From Prillingera fragicola (Eukaryota; Basidiomycota; Tremellomycetes; Trichosporonales; Trichosporonaceae), in NCBI GenBank assembly GCA_002335605.1, contig BEDY01000002.1:1674001-1738000 (forward strand): DNA of 64,000 nt, given 5' to 3'. Of the stretch, positions 1 to 12,121 are shown in pieces. The translations under genes and the position numbers were made by a program. The notes beneath the pieces were generated by a model, which worked only from the letters and a program-made list of their open reading frames with translations, had not been told where the DNA came from and did no database searches. Position 1 is the first letter of the stretch; each line of letters starts with the position of its first letter.

Positions 1-821
1 AGTATCGCTCTTCATGCTCGATTCTGTTCAGTGTCGTGACTCGCCGTCGTATCGGCAAGAGCAAAGTGCATGCGCTCGCGACGCTGCGCCTCGACGACTG
101 CCCCGAGGGCGAAGAGTGCCAACGCCGCATCCCACTCTTTGAGACCGCGTCTGTGCGCGACGGCATCCGCGCCGCCAGCTCATACTATGACTATACGATG
201 CACGAGGGCGACAACGACGTCGCACGCACCCCGCACGGCGTCCGGCTGCTCGGGTTTATCAACGTCTCGTTTGTCCTGCACCCGGGTGTGTCGCGCGTCC
301 ACCGCCGGCTGGGCAAGCGGGACCTCCGCTTCAAGGCCGTCTACGACGCGTGGCTTATTGCGAGGCAGTTTGACACGGTCGTTCCGCCCGCGACGGAGAA
401 TGACGAGGAAAGACAGTACATGTGCGACGACGACGATTTGAGCGACGAAGACGACTCGAGTCCTGTTGCAAATGGGGCTAATGGCGCCAACGGGGCCAGC
501 TCGAGTGCGAGCGTGATCCGCCGCGCGCGGAAGGGGAGCACGGCGGCCAACGCGCTGCATCAAGACGACACCCAGGCGATGCTGGACCAGAGCCGCAGCC
601 ACTCCAAGGCTCTGCACGATAGCGTAAGCTTTTCTTTTCCAACGTAAGCTGACAGGCAGAATCGCGGCATCTTCCAGCTCAAACTGGCCCGCACGGGCAA
701 GTATGTCAAGGACAAGCTCGAGGCAAAGGTCCTCGCTAGCGCGCAGGGGACCAACCTCGCGCAGCGGCCTAGGGGCGCGGATATGGAGGTTGAGCGCGAG
801 GGGCAGAGTCGTCTTGGATAG
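1..821 (+). CDS. C-terminal part of a probable C2-domain (Mug190/tricalbin-like) protein, 5' end outside window
   Basis: The frame is open from the left edge, so the start lies outside the window. Two exons are visible: 3-623 and 660-821, joined across a 36-bp intron with a CTGAC branch site. The first part reads as alternating beta-strand sequence (around GFINVSFVLHPG and RDLRFKAVYDAW), which fits the end of a C2 domain. An acidic, Ser-rich low-complexity stretch and a basic tail follow, ending EGQSRLG. Fungal tricalbin-like C2 proteins such as Mug190 tether the ER to the plasma membrane and transfer lipid; assigning this fragment to them is from family resemblance only. No SMP domain can be checked because upstream sequence is missing. 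The product could be another C2 protein. Confidence 0.6.
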
Positions 822-1065
822 GCTGCCAATAGAGTTTTGTCAGCGACAGCGACGACGAGTCACGACACAAGGGTAATGTTTATTGGTATATATTTCTTTT
901 TAATGCCTTTCAGCCTTCACGGCGATGCAAACTGTAGCTTATGCCTGTGTGCTGCTGTAGCTGATGCCTGTGCGTACATCATGTCTGTCGAAATGGGTGT
1001 GTGCAAATGCGTACAAGATCTATAGTGTCTATATACAACCCCTCAACCTCTCCTCCCGGGCGCTC

Positions 1066-1908
1066 TCAGAGTACCCAGTCGTAAATCGTAGTCAACCCAG
1101 CGGCAAGACTCAGCAGCACGAGCGCGCCAAAGCTAATAGCAATGGCCATGAACTCGCGCCCCATCGGCCGCTCGAACACGGCGACCTCGTCGCCCTCGGC
1201 GTCAAACAGCTCGACATCATCCTGGCTCGCAAACGCCACCCGGCGTTCAAGGTCGGGATGGTGGTGGCTCGAGATCCGCACCAGGGGGATCCCGGACATG
1301 CTCGTCCGCGACTGCGCGTGGCCGTTGGCTGCGACCTCGCTGCGGCGCGCTGCAGGGGGGCTATACTCGTAGCTCACGTCTGCTGTGACCGGCGCGCGTT
1401 CGCGTTCGCGGCCGCGTGTGCCTTGCTCTGTGAAGGCGAGGACGTCGTCGTCGTCGCTATCCGACTGAGAGGTGAGGCGGCTCGAGGACGGGTCAAGGGG
1501 TATGGCGTTCTCTGCGGCCCAGCGCGCGGGATCTGCCGGGTCGTGGGGGACGTTGACGAGACCCTCGGCGAGGCCGCCTGCGCGCCGGAGATCCGAGCTG
1601 ACGTCGAGTGAGCGCGAGCGCGAGCGGTGTTTCGGGCGGGAGAGCTGGTCAACGCGCCCGCGCCTGCCGCGCTCGGCGCCGGCGGTGTCGGAGACGGGGG
1701 AGCCGGGAGGGGACTGGGTTAAGGGGGTGAGGCCGGGGGTGCGGCTCGTGTGTGGTGTTGCCGGGAGGGAGCGGGCGTCGGCGTCGCCTTCGGAGAGGAC
1801 AGAGGCTGGGCGGGTGGAGCGCGCGAGGAGGAGAGTGGCACTGCTGCCTGAGCGGCGGCGCGCCGGGTGGAGGGGCAGGCTGGGGATGCGGAAGGCTGGT
1901 GGTGCCAT
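1066..1908 (-). CDS. hypothetical single-pass (tail-anchored-like) membrane protein, 280 aa
   Basis: This is a single exon read from ATG 1908; an in-frame ATG at 1965 would add 19 residues. The chosen start gives MAPPAFRIPSLPL. The body is Arg/Ser/Pro-rich and disordered, with basic RS-like segments and a short acidic run (DSDDDD) near residue 170. The only clear structure is one hydrophobic segment at the very C-terminus (about residues 255-275, FMAIAISFGALVLL...), followed by a few residues ending DWVL. That layout suggests a protein anchored by its tail in the ER or another membrane with the long N-terminal part in the cytosol. No family was recognised. It converges on the gene ending at 821 and diverges from the gene at 2420. 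Confidence 0.6.
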   Translation of the reverse strand: MAPPAFRIPSLPLHPARRRSGSSATLLLARSTRPASVLSEGDADARSLPATPHTSRTPGLTPLTQSPPGSPVSDTAGAERGRRGRVDQLSRPKHRSRSRSLDVSSDLRRAGGLAEGLVNVPHDPADPARWAAENAIPLDPSSSRLTSQSDSDDDDVLAFTEQGTRGRERERAPVTADVSYEYSPPAARRSEVAANGHAQSRTSMSGIPLVRISSHHHPDLERRVAFASQDDVELFDAEGDEVAVFERPMGREFMAIAISFGALVLLSLAAGLTTIYDWVL

Positions 1909-2419
1909 TGTGGTTGATGGCCTTCGCCGATATGGCCGCAAGCCAAGCCAGGAGCTTGCAGTCAAGCGTTGTTATGCAAAGCCTCGTTCAGTGCTCAGAG
2001 GCGCTGTATCGCTGCAGAGCGGCCCTGTTGTGGCCGTGCAGGATGTAGTTTACGGTATGGTCGCGGGTGTCGTAGAGTGTTGAATGTTGAGATTGTAGTG
2101 GAGGCGGCAAAAAGCCAAGAAAGCCAAGTCGAGATCGCCGGACACCCGCTGGCTGGCACCGAGGCTAGTTGTGGTGGGACGGCCAACCTGCAGAGCAGTG
2201 ACAGCAGCAACGCAAGATATACTCGTAACGTCGGCGCTGCTCTACTGCACAAGAGGAACGACAGAGGCCATATTGTAATTTCCAGGCTCTGAACCGTGGT
2301 CAGGATCAACACCGTCCCGCGGGCCAAGGCGCCCGGTCACCCACACTGGCCACATCCATCGTGCCAACCAACCTCCATCTACTACATCGTGTTCCATCAA
2401 AACTCTTCAACGCCGCATC
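1909..2419. other. divergent intergenic promoter region
   Basis: This 511-bp gap separates the divergent genes starting at 1908 (-) and 2420 (+). It should hold both promoters. No TATA box, repeat or RNA gene was convincing. The last 60 bp before 2420 are C/A-rich, typical of a fungal 5' leader. Confidence 0.5.
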
Positions 2420-5400
2420 ATGGACGATCCATGGGCCGCCTGGGGCACACCTAAAAAGCCAAGCCCAAAGGCGGCTCCACGACTGAGCTTCTCACCACCG
2501 CCAGAAGAGCTCGACGTCAACGATCCCTGGGCAACACCACGTCCCAAAGCAGCGCCGGCCGCAGCACCAGCACCGGCACCAGCACCATTAACGAGCGATG
2601 CTACCTCCCTCCCCCTCTCGTCGTCACCCCCAAAGGCCAAGGTTCTTCCAGCCGACCTCCCCACCTCACTCGACGCTCCGTCCTCGTCCTTCCCTCTAGC
2701 CCCGAAACCCATCGCACTCGCCTCTGGTGGCCCCAGCGGCGCCTGGGGCGAGGATTCTGGGTGGGACTCAAAGCCCAGCCTGGCAGAGGAGCCCATGAGT
2801 CTGCCAGCACTACCGCGCTCGCCATCACCCGAGATCGGCGGGGCCGACCCATGGGGTGCTGGCACCGCTGCTGCTGCGGTGCCCGATGACGCAGCCGCAA
2901 CAGACACTGCCGCCCTCTCGCTCTCCCGCCAACACTCGCGCGGCAGTGTCACGGCGCTGCCTGGGCTAGAATCTCCGGCCAGGTCGGCGTCGCCTGGGCC
3001 GTCATTGGGGTCGCCCGTCAAGTCTGTGTCGCCCGTTTCAGTCGGTCCCAGAAAGTCAGTCGAAGCCACGAGGTTGTCCATCGAGGATGAGTTTCGCCGG
3101 TCTCTCGAGATGTCATCGCCTCGTCGTTCAGTCGACTCGCCAGCATTCAGCTCACCTAGAACGTCGCTCGACCCGGATACGTCGTTTGGCGCGCCTCTTG
3201 CTCTTCCTGAGGCCACAGGCATGCGCCGTTCGCCGTCGTTTGGTTCAGACTTTGGCGACTTTGGCGCAGCCGGCGACCCATGGGGGACTAACCGTGCAGC
3301 AGGAGCAGAAGCAGCAGATCACAGCTGGGGAGCAGCTGGGGACGACGACGAGTCGGACGAGGAGAACGCTGGCTGGGGCGTCCCCAAAGCCAAAGAGAGC
3401 GCAACGGATGCCACGAGGGACGAGTACGAGAGTTGGGGCGGCCAGCGCAAGGCTACCCCACCGTCCGAGCCCACGGCGCAAGAGACCGACTGGCAGGCTG
3501 CGCAGCGTCGCATCGCTGTTGCCGATGCGCGCGCGCCGTTCGACAAGGTTAACGCGATCAAGAAGGGATGGGACGAGGTGGCCGCTGTTGTCGTTGGCGA
3601 GTCTTTCATCCCTTTCACCGAAGAGGAGGAGGAGAAGCTCAATGAAGCTGTCAAGGAGCTCGAGGACAAAGTGTAAGCGCACAAGAACAGGTCGCGTGCT
3701 AACCCGCAGTGCCGACACAATGCGTACTCTCGCGACACTCCCACCAGACACCAACACCTACCCCGCAGTGCTGTCCTCGCTCACGACGCACCAAAAGCTC
3801 CAGGCAGCGCTTGCGCGCCCAAACCCAAACCCGCAGAGCTCGCTTCTGCACGCGCCGATCCGCGCGAGGCGCCTGGAGGGATTGTCGTTTGGACAGGGAT
3901 TGGAGGGCTCATGGGGAGGCCGATCACGTCTTGGCGAGCCGGATGCTGTCAATGCCAACTTGGAACCCTCGCCGACCGACTCGGCACAGGGCGGCTCGCG
4001 CTGGTCATTCTGGCGCAAGTCGGCCCCTCCCAAGCCCCTGCACACGAGCGGTGGAGGTATTCTCGAGGTCAAGGACGTGAGCGCTGGCAACAGCCCTGCG
4101 CCGTCACCGATACAGGCCCTCAAGTCAACGACCCCTGTGGCTTCCCCCGTGGAGGTAAAGCCCACGACCCCTATCGCAGCGACCGGTTCGACACCCCGGG
4201 CGTCCACTAGCAGCGCACCAATCGGTACAACTGGAACGCCAATCTTCAGCTTGTCTCGCCCCGGTACCCCTGACATCTTGAAGCCCTCATCGCGCTCGGC
4301 GTCGCCTGCACCAATTCCCACAGACGACCCAGATGACCCAGACGCAGCAGCCGGCAGCGCCGCGCCAGCACCCTCTGCCGTGTCCCGCTTCTGGGGCCGC
4401 TTTGGTCGCCGCCAGTCGCAGCAGAGCAACGTGCAGACGCTTGCGGACAACAAGGAGGATCTCGAGCTCAGTGCCGACGACTTTGCGTTCCTCGGGCAGG
4501 TGCCTGCCATGCCTACTGCAGGCCCAGGCACTGGTGATCTGTTGTCCATGAGTAGTGGTCCCATCACCGACTTTGACTCCATGCTCAAGCCCTCTGGGGC
4601 CGCGCTACCTGCGCCCCTTGCGCCTCCCCCTCGTGGCCCGCCGTTGCGCACCGCGTCGGGGTCGAGTGGCAGGTTCCCTGCGGCGCGCATGTCGAGTGGG
4701 CCAGCGCCGCCGCGCCAGAGTGACGTGGATCTGCTCTCCGGTCTCGACTTTGACGCGCCGTCGTCGTCGCCGACCACCGCCTTGTCGAACACCACCTCGC
4801 CGACGTCGGCCACGAGCATGTCTGCACCAATTGGGTGGGACGACATTCTCGCCCCATCCGCGCCGACTCCCAAGGCCACTGGAACCTCCACGCCACCGAT
4901 TGCTCCTCCCCCAGGTCGCACATCGTCATCCCTCACCTCGCCATCCCTCTTTGCACCGCCTCCCAGCGGCCGCGTACCATCGCCCATTGCACCCCCTCGC
5001 GTCTCTACACCCCCTATCGCACCCCGCATCAGCTCACCCCTCACCTCGCAGCCCCTCAACGCGGGGCTCATGCAGCCCACCGCTCCCCAGGCCTCGCGAC
5101 CAGTGTCCATGGCATTCGACTCCACTCCGCTTGCGCCCAAGCCTCCCAGGCCGATGAGCGTGATGGGTTCGGCCCCTCTCACCCCCACCACGGCGGGCTC
5201 GCGCCAACCCTCAATGTCGGGTCTCGGCAGCGTCTCCCCTCCTGGCACCTCTCCCTTGGCGCCGCAGCGCAGTCTCTCCCCGCCGGTGAACCAGGGACTG
5301 GGCTTTGGCATGCTCCAGCCAACAACATCGAGTTTGTCGTCTCTCACCCCCTCGCCGGCTCCGAGTCCTGCCCCCATGGCAGCACCCATGGCACCGTCAT

Positions 5401-5954
5401 TTCCTTCCCTCGCGCCTCCAGCCGCCCCGGCTACACCGCAGCGCCCACCCGCCTCACCAGGGATGGACGACTTCGCCGACTTTGGCGACTTTTCCTCCTT
5501 TGCCACGCCTCAGCCAGCTTCAGCAGACACCTCGGGTGACTTTGACGACTTTGGAGACTTTAGTGCCGCAGCCGACAGGTCTTTCGACTCGCCGGCACCG
5601 ATCCCAATCGAAAAGTCGCCCGCCTACGCACGTCCAGCCGTGCAGCCCAACTTTGGCGCCGCGAGCGTGCCCACCCCGCCACCCCTGTTTGCCAGACCGG
5701 CAGGGCACACGCGCGCGCCGAGCATGGGCCTGAATGCGTTTGGCCAGCCGATCCCGGACTCCGCGTCGAGCAAGGTCGTGGATCACAGCCCGACGCTCAG
5801 CCTCGTCACGGCCGCGAGCCACTCGCCGGGGCAGTGGCCGGCCCCGCCGAGTCCTGTGCCCCAGAGGCTGGCGCCGCCGCCGGGTAGTGGGACGGCTGCT
5901 GGCGGGGCTAGGAATGGGAGTGGGGGTGGCTTGGTGGATCTGCTCGGGGATTAG
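2420..5954 (+). CDS. large DPW/DFGDF-motif protein, probable clathrin-adaptor-associated trafficking factor (1165 aa)
   Basis: Two exons: 2420-3672 and 3710-5954, with a 37-bp intron that joins frames exactly. The protein starts MDDPWAAWGTP and is Pro/Ser/Ala-rich and mostly disordered. It carries several DPW-type motifs in the N-terminal third (DPWAAWG, DPWAT, DPWGAG, DPWGTN) and DFGDF/DFxDF acidic-aromatic motifs near residue 290 and again near residues 1005-1045 (DFADFGDF, DFDDFGDF). Such motifs bind appendage or ear domains of clathrin adaptors in endocytic and AP-1/GGA accessory proteins (aftiphilin, yeast Laa2). A role in trans-Golgi or endosomal trafficking is therefore inferred. No folded domain was recognised. 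A helical segment around residues 355-415, ending just before the intron, might be a partner-binding region. Confidence 0.75.
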
Positions 5955-6571
5955 GAGGGAGGAGACGATATAGTACATTTTTGCATGCATAGATCCAGCC
6001 AACGACACAGGGTGACTCGAGTTGGGGTCAGGCAGACACCCATGCACAAGTGGGAGGATGACCCGCCCAACCAACCACTGGAGCCTCACCGCCTTGTTGA
6101 TTGCTTGCCATGGTGTGAGTCTTGAACGGCACCAGTAACACTTTTTTGTTTACGATACCTTGTCGCTTAAGTGCCATGACGTCTGTGGATCTGTGGCGAT
6201 GTTTAGACGACAGCAGCCCACCAGCTGCACTAGCCCATCTGCATCTCATATCTGCAAGGTGCACCCAGGGCTGGCCAAGCAAAGCCAAGACGCTGCTGTG
6301 CTGCATTCGCACTGTGCAAGCAGGGAGCCCAGGGCCCAGATGTTGCTGCGTTAAAGAGAGAGACGAACGGGGGCCCGATAGAGATTAGATTTCGAATTTG
6401 TGTAATCCGACCAGTCCCGAGTGAGTGGCCACCCTGCCCTGGGCTGGCAGCTAGACGCCACCCAAAATGTCACATGCGAACCACAGACAACTGTTCATCT
6501 CTCTCTCATCCTTGCATTTCTCGGCTTCATCACGTCCACTCCACGACGCACACAGTCGGAACACGGTCAGC
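5955..6571. other. intergenic region upstream of the NRAMP gene
   Basis: These 617 bp lie between the end of the DFGDF-motif gene and the start of the transporter, both on the plus strand. Short ORFs here lack the codon pattern of neighbouring genes. A GATA-like hexamer (CGATAG near 6377) is present, but one such match is expected by chance. No other element was recognised. Confidence 0.4.
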
Positions 6572-8600
6572 ATGATCTCACTCCGCCGAGCGCGCGAGGT
6601 GTTCGTTCGGTACGTCCCAGTCCACTGTCGGGCATCGCAGCGCGCTAACAACAACTGCAGACACCTGGCCTTTGTTGGTCCGGGCCTCGTCTCCGCCGTA
6701 GCCTACATTGACCCGGGAAACTGGGCGACCGACCTCGAGGGAGGCGCCAGGTTTGGATACAAGCTCTTGTTCATCATTTTCCTCGCTGGTCTCGCTGCTG
6801 TTGGTACGTTTTCGGGGACCTGTGGGGCGGTCGCGTGACGGACGGGCGTCGTTGGGCGCACGTCACGTTTGCATAAGGAACTGTTTGCTGACATGACAGT
6901 ACTGCAGATCTTGTCAGTTCGTTTGGGTGCTGTTACGTCGCAGTCGCTGCCGGCGCAGACACGCGCACTGTTCTTGCGATGGGAGGCGCAGTATCCAAAG
7001 TACAAGCGGCTGCTACGGGCAGGGCTGTACACGTTGTGGGCACTGGCGGAGATTGCGATTATCGCGACCGACTTGGCCGAGTTGCTGGGCTCGGCGATTG
7101 CACTCCATCTGTGAGTGTGCTCTGTTGAACCAGTGCTGACTGTGTAGACTCTTTCCCAAGCTGCCCCTGTTCGCCGGTGTGTTGATCACTGCAGCCGACG
7201 TCATGATCGTGCTCGTTTTTTTCAGGACGAGCAACGGTCGCAACGGCATGATGTTCTTTGAAATTATTATCGTCGTCATGGTCCTCGCCGTGTTTGTCAG
7301 CTTCATGATCCTGCTCCACTTGATCAAGCCCGAATGGCGCGAAGTGTTCCTCGGTCTCGTCCCGTCCAAGACTTTGGTCAAACCTGGAGCACTGTACATT
7401 GGCGTGGGTATCATTGGAGCAACCGTCATGCCGCACGCATTGTTCCTCGGCTCGGCACTCGCTTCCGTTGATCGCCTCAACATGCTCCCCAAGCCGCCAA
7501 CGCGCAGGAGAAAGATGTTCAAGAACGCAAAGATGCCGTCGTTCAACCCTCTTGCGGCCATGCGAGGTCGCAGGAACGGCAACACTGAAGCCGAAGCCCA
7601 AGCCCAGGCCATTGAAATGGACGAGCGCGCCCTCGACCTGGAGATTGAGCTTCCCAACGAGCCGATGCCCGCCCACTCGTCGCGTTCTCGCCTCGACTTG
7701 CCGCAGATGGAGAATGGTGTCGGGCTCCAGCTTGCCCCCAAGAGTAGCAAGGAGGACGACTTTGAGGCGGCCATGGAAGAGTACGAAGCCGAGCTGCGCC
7801 GGTTTGACCGCATTCGCTGGGTTGACCTGCATGTCAAGCACGCAACGGTAGACACGGGATACTCACTCCTCGGCTTTGCCCTCACCATCAATTCGTCCAT
7901 CCTCACTCTCGCCGGTGCAGCCTTCTACTACGGTGCTGGCGACCCGGAGAATGCCGACTTGGCCGGCGCCCACGCGTTGATCAAGGACTACATCGGCACA
8001 GGCGCCGCCATCATCTTTGCGCTCGCCCTCCTTTGTGCCGGCCAAAGTGCCTCGATCACGGCCACGCTCGCAGGCCAGATCGTCTCGGAGGGTTTCCTCG
8101 AGTGGAAGACGTCCCCGCTTGTTCGTCGTCTGTGCACGCGTCTCATCGGCGTCATCCCTGCAGCCGCCGTAGCCGCAGCAGTGGGCAACAAGGGTCTTGA
8201 CGACATGCTGGTCGCGTCCCAGGTCGTTCTGTCCATTGTCCTCCCGACCGTCATTGCCCCCCTCGTATACCTCTGCAGCAGGGCAGACGTCATGAAAGTC
8301 CAAGGACCCATCGACGAGGTCCGTGCACCGACACCCAGCACGCCCACGCCAGCCCCAACCCCCGAGGCAGAGACCGAGACCGCCGTCGTCCGCGCCAGCG
8401 GCACCGACTCGCGCCCCACGGGTGCCGCCACGCCAGTCTCGGCGACGTCCGTCCCCGTGCCGGCTGAGACTGTGCCCGAGCGAAGGTCAAAATCGTACGT
8501 GTCCCCGAAATGGGTCACGATTCTCGGCTGGGCCCTCAACACGGTCGTCATCGTTGCCAACGTCTATGTTATTGTCGAGCTGGCCATGGGTCGGGGATGA
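6572..8600 (+). CDS. NRAMP-family divalent metal ion transporter (614 aa)
   Basis: Four exons: 6572-6609, 6661-6803, 6900-7110 and 7148-8600. Proteins of this family (yeast Smf1-3, animal DMT1) move Mn2+, Fe2+ and related metals into the cytosol with protons. The two metal-site signatures are present: DPGN in TM1 (residues 30-33, in [12 protein letters not shown]) and MPH in TM6 (residues 225-227, in [12 protein letters not shown]). Eleven or so hydrophobic segments can be followed. The TM6-TM7 loop is expanded to about 100 residues (roughly 240-345), acidic and charged, longer than in Smf proteins. The C-terminal cytosolic part before the last helix is Pro/Thr-rich. The short N-terminus, with TM1 almost at once, is typical of fungal members. 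The membrane used (plasma, endosomal or vacuolar) cannot be told from sequence. Confidence 0.95.
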
Positions 8601-8733
8601 AAAGCCAGAAAGGGGAAGAAAGGAGGGCTGTATTTGCAACTGTATCTATCCATACCACAACCCATGCATTGATCACAACAGACTGGTACTGGTAGCGTTT
8701 CCTGTTGATGTCCCAATCAACTGCCCAAATCGT

Positions 8734-9947
8734 CTAGAGATTGTACGCCGCCACGAGCCTCTCCATCCTCAACGCCTGGCGACACAGCGGACACTCCATC
8801 TTATCCAGACCACCGAGACATCCCCAGCAGAAAATGTGTCCGCACTCTGTAACAGCGACTGTGCCGCCGGACCCCTCGCCGGTCCCGCGGGGCTCGAGGC
8901 AGAGGGTGCACTGGCGCTCTGAAATCTCCTGCGCTTCGGGGGTGAGATAGGTGTTGGGCCGGTCGTAGTCTGTTCCCTGTTCGACGACAATGTTGGTTTT
9001 GGTGTCGCCGGCGGACGCGAGGGGGTCGGACGACTTGAGCTGCGCTTTCGGCGTGGTCGGCGGGGTGGGTGTCGAGGGGGAGAAGCGCGGGAAGAGCCTG
9101 TACAGCAGGGGGAGGGCCATGAGGATGCCGAGGGGCTCGTACGAGGCAGCGCGGCGCTCGGCGGGCTTGGGGGGGAGGTCCGAGATCTGCCGTCAGTCGG
9201 GAATAAAGCAGAAAGACTCACGTATCCGACGCCGGTGAGGCGGCGGGCAAACTCGTAGAACCGCCCGCCAAACATGAAGACGACGAGGTGGATTTCGGGC
9301 AGGCTCTGGCCGAGTGGGGATTCGAGAAACTTGACCACGCTGCGCTTTGTGCGCGCCAGGAGAGATTCATCGCGGGGATCGCCCCGGAGGTAGTTTAGCA
9401 TCGCGGGTGAGGTAATGGCCGTGGGGAGGAGGAGGAGGAGAATGGTCATCAGACGGCGCTACTGTCAGCTCTGATTGCAAACGGTAAGCTTACCATTCGG
9501 GTTGGAGGTGCACCGCGTGAAACGACGTTGGGAAGCACATCAGTGTACTCCTCTCCAAGAGTCTGACGGCCGCGTCCAAATGTCAAAAGAAGGTAGACTC
9601 CTCGCACGGCGAGGTCGATAATGGTCTGCTTGTGCGCGAGCCATCGCGTCCCTGCGCGTCAGTACTGGTCAAGCCGCAGCTGACGAACCAGCTATTGAGC
9701 GGATGAGCTCCGAGACGAGGTCCGAGAGTCGCGAGATCTGGGCCATGTCGCGCTGATTTGACCTCACTGGGTTATGTCAGCTGGGGTTTGTAGAATGCGG
9801 CTTACAGATTTGAGCTTGAGAGGCATCGTCTGGCACCAGACGCTCGTATGGGTCGGGTGCTGCCCCTGGAGCTGTTGGTGGAAGGTTCGATGCGAGACCC
9901 GCATTGTGTGTATTTGTTGACAAAGCTCGTGTTCCTTCCCTGTCCAT
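8734..9947 (-). CDS. PEX10: peroxin-10, RING-type E3 ubiquitin ligase of the peroxisome (355 aa)
   Basis: Five exons in transcript order: 9947-9806, 9766-9689, 9651-9494, 9458-9222 and 9186-8734; all introns are 35-39 bp and the total is 1068 nt in frame. Pex10 sits in the peroxisomal membrane with Pex2 and Pex12. The complex ubiquitinates the receptor Pex5 so it can be recycled after delivering PTS1 cargo. The N-terminal half carries family features such as the TLGEEYTDVLP segment, followed by hydrophobic membrane stretches. The C-terminal 60 residues form a C3HC4 RING: CTLC, then CGHIFCWGC, then CPLC. The acceptor of intron 3 must be the TAG at 9459-9461, because the nearer CAG would leave a stop in frame. 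It is divergent from HOS2. Confidence 0.93.
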
Positions 9948-10282
9948 GTTGAGAGTGTGCCGTGAGTGCAAGGTGTAAGAGCAAAAGAGTCGTCTCAAAG
10001 TCGACGAGGAGAGAGGTGTGGATACGGTGATAGCCGGTGTACCGGACTGACCAGGCACTCACTGTGGGTGTGAGCGGGAGCATATTTTGATCCCGCGTTT
10101 CAACATGTTGGGTGGCAAGAGACCGAGTTGTGCCAGGAGAGGACGACTACTGCCAATCTTTTTCTTCTACGACTTCCATCCACCTCGGCAGCCATTCCGC
10201 AGCTCCCATCCTCATCTGAACTCCTCTGCAGCGACTCCGGTAGAGGCCTGATGAGCCCCCGGTCAACATACCCATACCCATA
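9948..10282. other. divergent promoter PEX10 / HOS2
   Basis: This 335-bp gap lies between the divergent starts of PEX10 and the HOS2-type deacetylase and should contain both promoters and leaders. Pyrimidine-rich patches occur before the plus-strand ATG. No specific binding site was recognised. Confidence 0.5.
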
Positions 10283-11829
10283 ATGTCCACGGCACCCCTC
10301 AATCACCCAACCTTTTCAGACTCGCCATTCTTCTACGACCGAAGGAACTTGCACATCCCTCAGAACGAGAGTGCGCATGTCCAGGTGAGTTGTTCATTGC
10401 GATTAGCAAAACATTGGCTAACTCTTCAGGCCCACTCCCAACCGCGCGTAGCCTACTACCACCCGAAAGATGTCGGAAACTATCATTACGGAGTGAGGCA
10501 TCTCCTTCCCCAGGCTGACCAATACTAACACCCGCGCAGGAGAGGCATCCTATGCGTCCTCATCGTCTTGAACTCACCAACAACCTAGTTCTTGGTTACG
10601 GATTGCACGACAAGATGGACATTTACAATCCCCGGCGCGCGACCGAGGACGAGCTGAGCGAATTTCACGACACCGACTATGTCGAGTTTTTGAAGCGAGT
10701 GACGCCGCGCAACGCGCAAGCGCTCACCAAGGACTACACCATGTACAACATTGGTGACGACTGCCCCATCTTTCACGACCTGTTTGGCTTTTGCCAGCAG
10801 TACGCAGGCGGATCGCTCGCCGCTGCGCGCAAGCTGAGTCAGGGCGGAACGGACATTGCGATCAACTGGAGTGGTGGTCTGCACCACGCAAAGAAGGGCG
10901 AGGCGAGTGGATTCTGCTACGTCAACGACATTGTGCTGGGAATTCTCGAGCTGCTGCGTTACCACCCGCGAGTGCTGTACATCGATATTGACATCCACCA
11001 CGGTGATGGTGTTCAGGAGGCGTTCTACCTGTCGAACCGCGTCTTGACCGTATCATTTCACAAGTATGCTGTCGACTTCTTCCCCGGAACAGGAAATCTG
11101 TCCGAAATCGGTGCCAACCTCGGCAAGCACTTTGCGCTCAACGTGCCCCTCCTGGACGGTATCGACGACGAGAGCTACATCTCGTTGTTCAAATCGGTCA
11201 TGGAGCCAACAATCACAACTTTCCGCCCAGAAGCCATTGTCCTCCAGTGCGGCGCCGACTCTCTCGGCTGCGACCGTCTCGGCACATTCAATCTCTCGAT
11301 CGCAGCTCACGGCGAATGCGTGCGCTTCATCAAGACCTTTGGCCTGCCACTGCTCACCCTAGGCGGCGGCGGCTACCGCCAGTCCTCTGTGGCACGATGC
11401 TGGGCATACGAGACGGGTGTCCTGGCAGGAATGGAGCTTCCGAACGCTTTGCCGCCAAACAACTACTATGACTTTTTCGGACCAGACTACTCGCCCCACC
11501 CGCCCCTCTCTGGCCGTATCCAGAACCTCAACACCCGCGCAAGCCTCGAGCGTATCCGTGTTTCCATACGCGAAAAGCTACGATACCTGAACGGCGCGCC
11601 CTCGGTACAGATGCAGGAGATTCCTCCAGACCTGCAAGGCTTTTTGGAAACCGAAGAGCGTAAAAAGGAAGAACACGAGGAAGACTTTAACAACGGCACA
11701 GCCGGCGAGATGCGCGACGACGGCGAGCAAAAGCGCAACGAATACTTTGACCTCGAAGTCGGCGGGGATGGCGCTGGCGGCGGCGACGCCATGACCATCA
11801 CGCGCGGTAAGCGGACAATGCGGTTCTAG
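10283..11829 (+). CDS. HOS2: class I histone deacetylase, Hos2/HDAC3 type (484 aa)
   Basis: Three exons: 10283-10384, 10430-10492 and 10540-11829, with 45- and 47-bp introns at codon boundaries. It is a Zn-dependent deacetylase of histone lysines; Hos2 is the catalytic subunit of the Set3 complex. Visible active-site elements are the HH pair in GLHHAKK (about residues 170-171), DIDIHHGDG with Zn ligands Asp and His (about 204-210), GCDRLG with the third ligand, and GGGGY with the transition-state Tyr. HDAC3/Hos2 rather than Rpd3 identity rests on the N-terminal [15 protein letters not shown] segment and the [14 protein letters not shown] segment. The last 75 residues are a charged, poorly conserved tail. 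Codon bias is strong and no residue is missing. Confidence 0.95.
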
Positions 11830-12121
11830 GCCGCGCGCCTGTGTCTGTAGAGCGGTGTGTATCTCGCGCTTGGGCTGCATGGCGGTGATTCCCCCGATGT
11901 CTCATACCCCCGGGCCTTTGTTGTACGTCTTGTCAGTAGCACCATGCATAGATTAGTATAGTTTCTGGCTGTCTTTCCGCTCGGTGCAGCGTACGTTGAT
12001 TGACGAGGATGCTGAGCGAGTCACAGCATAGCGACGAGTTGGGTGTATATCGACGTATCCACCGCAGTCTGCACAGCGGCACAGCCGGACTTGCATGCTA
12101 TTTCTATATGTAGTACACTGC

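Noticed and set aside
3758..5506. 582-aa open frame antisense to the DFGDF-motif gene
   Set aside because: It is a mirror of a GC-rich, C/G-ending coding frame; no motif, no start context, and the sense frame has a coherent intron and motifs.
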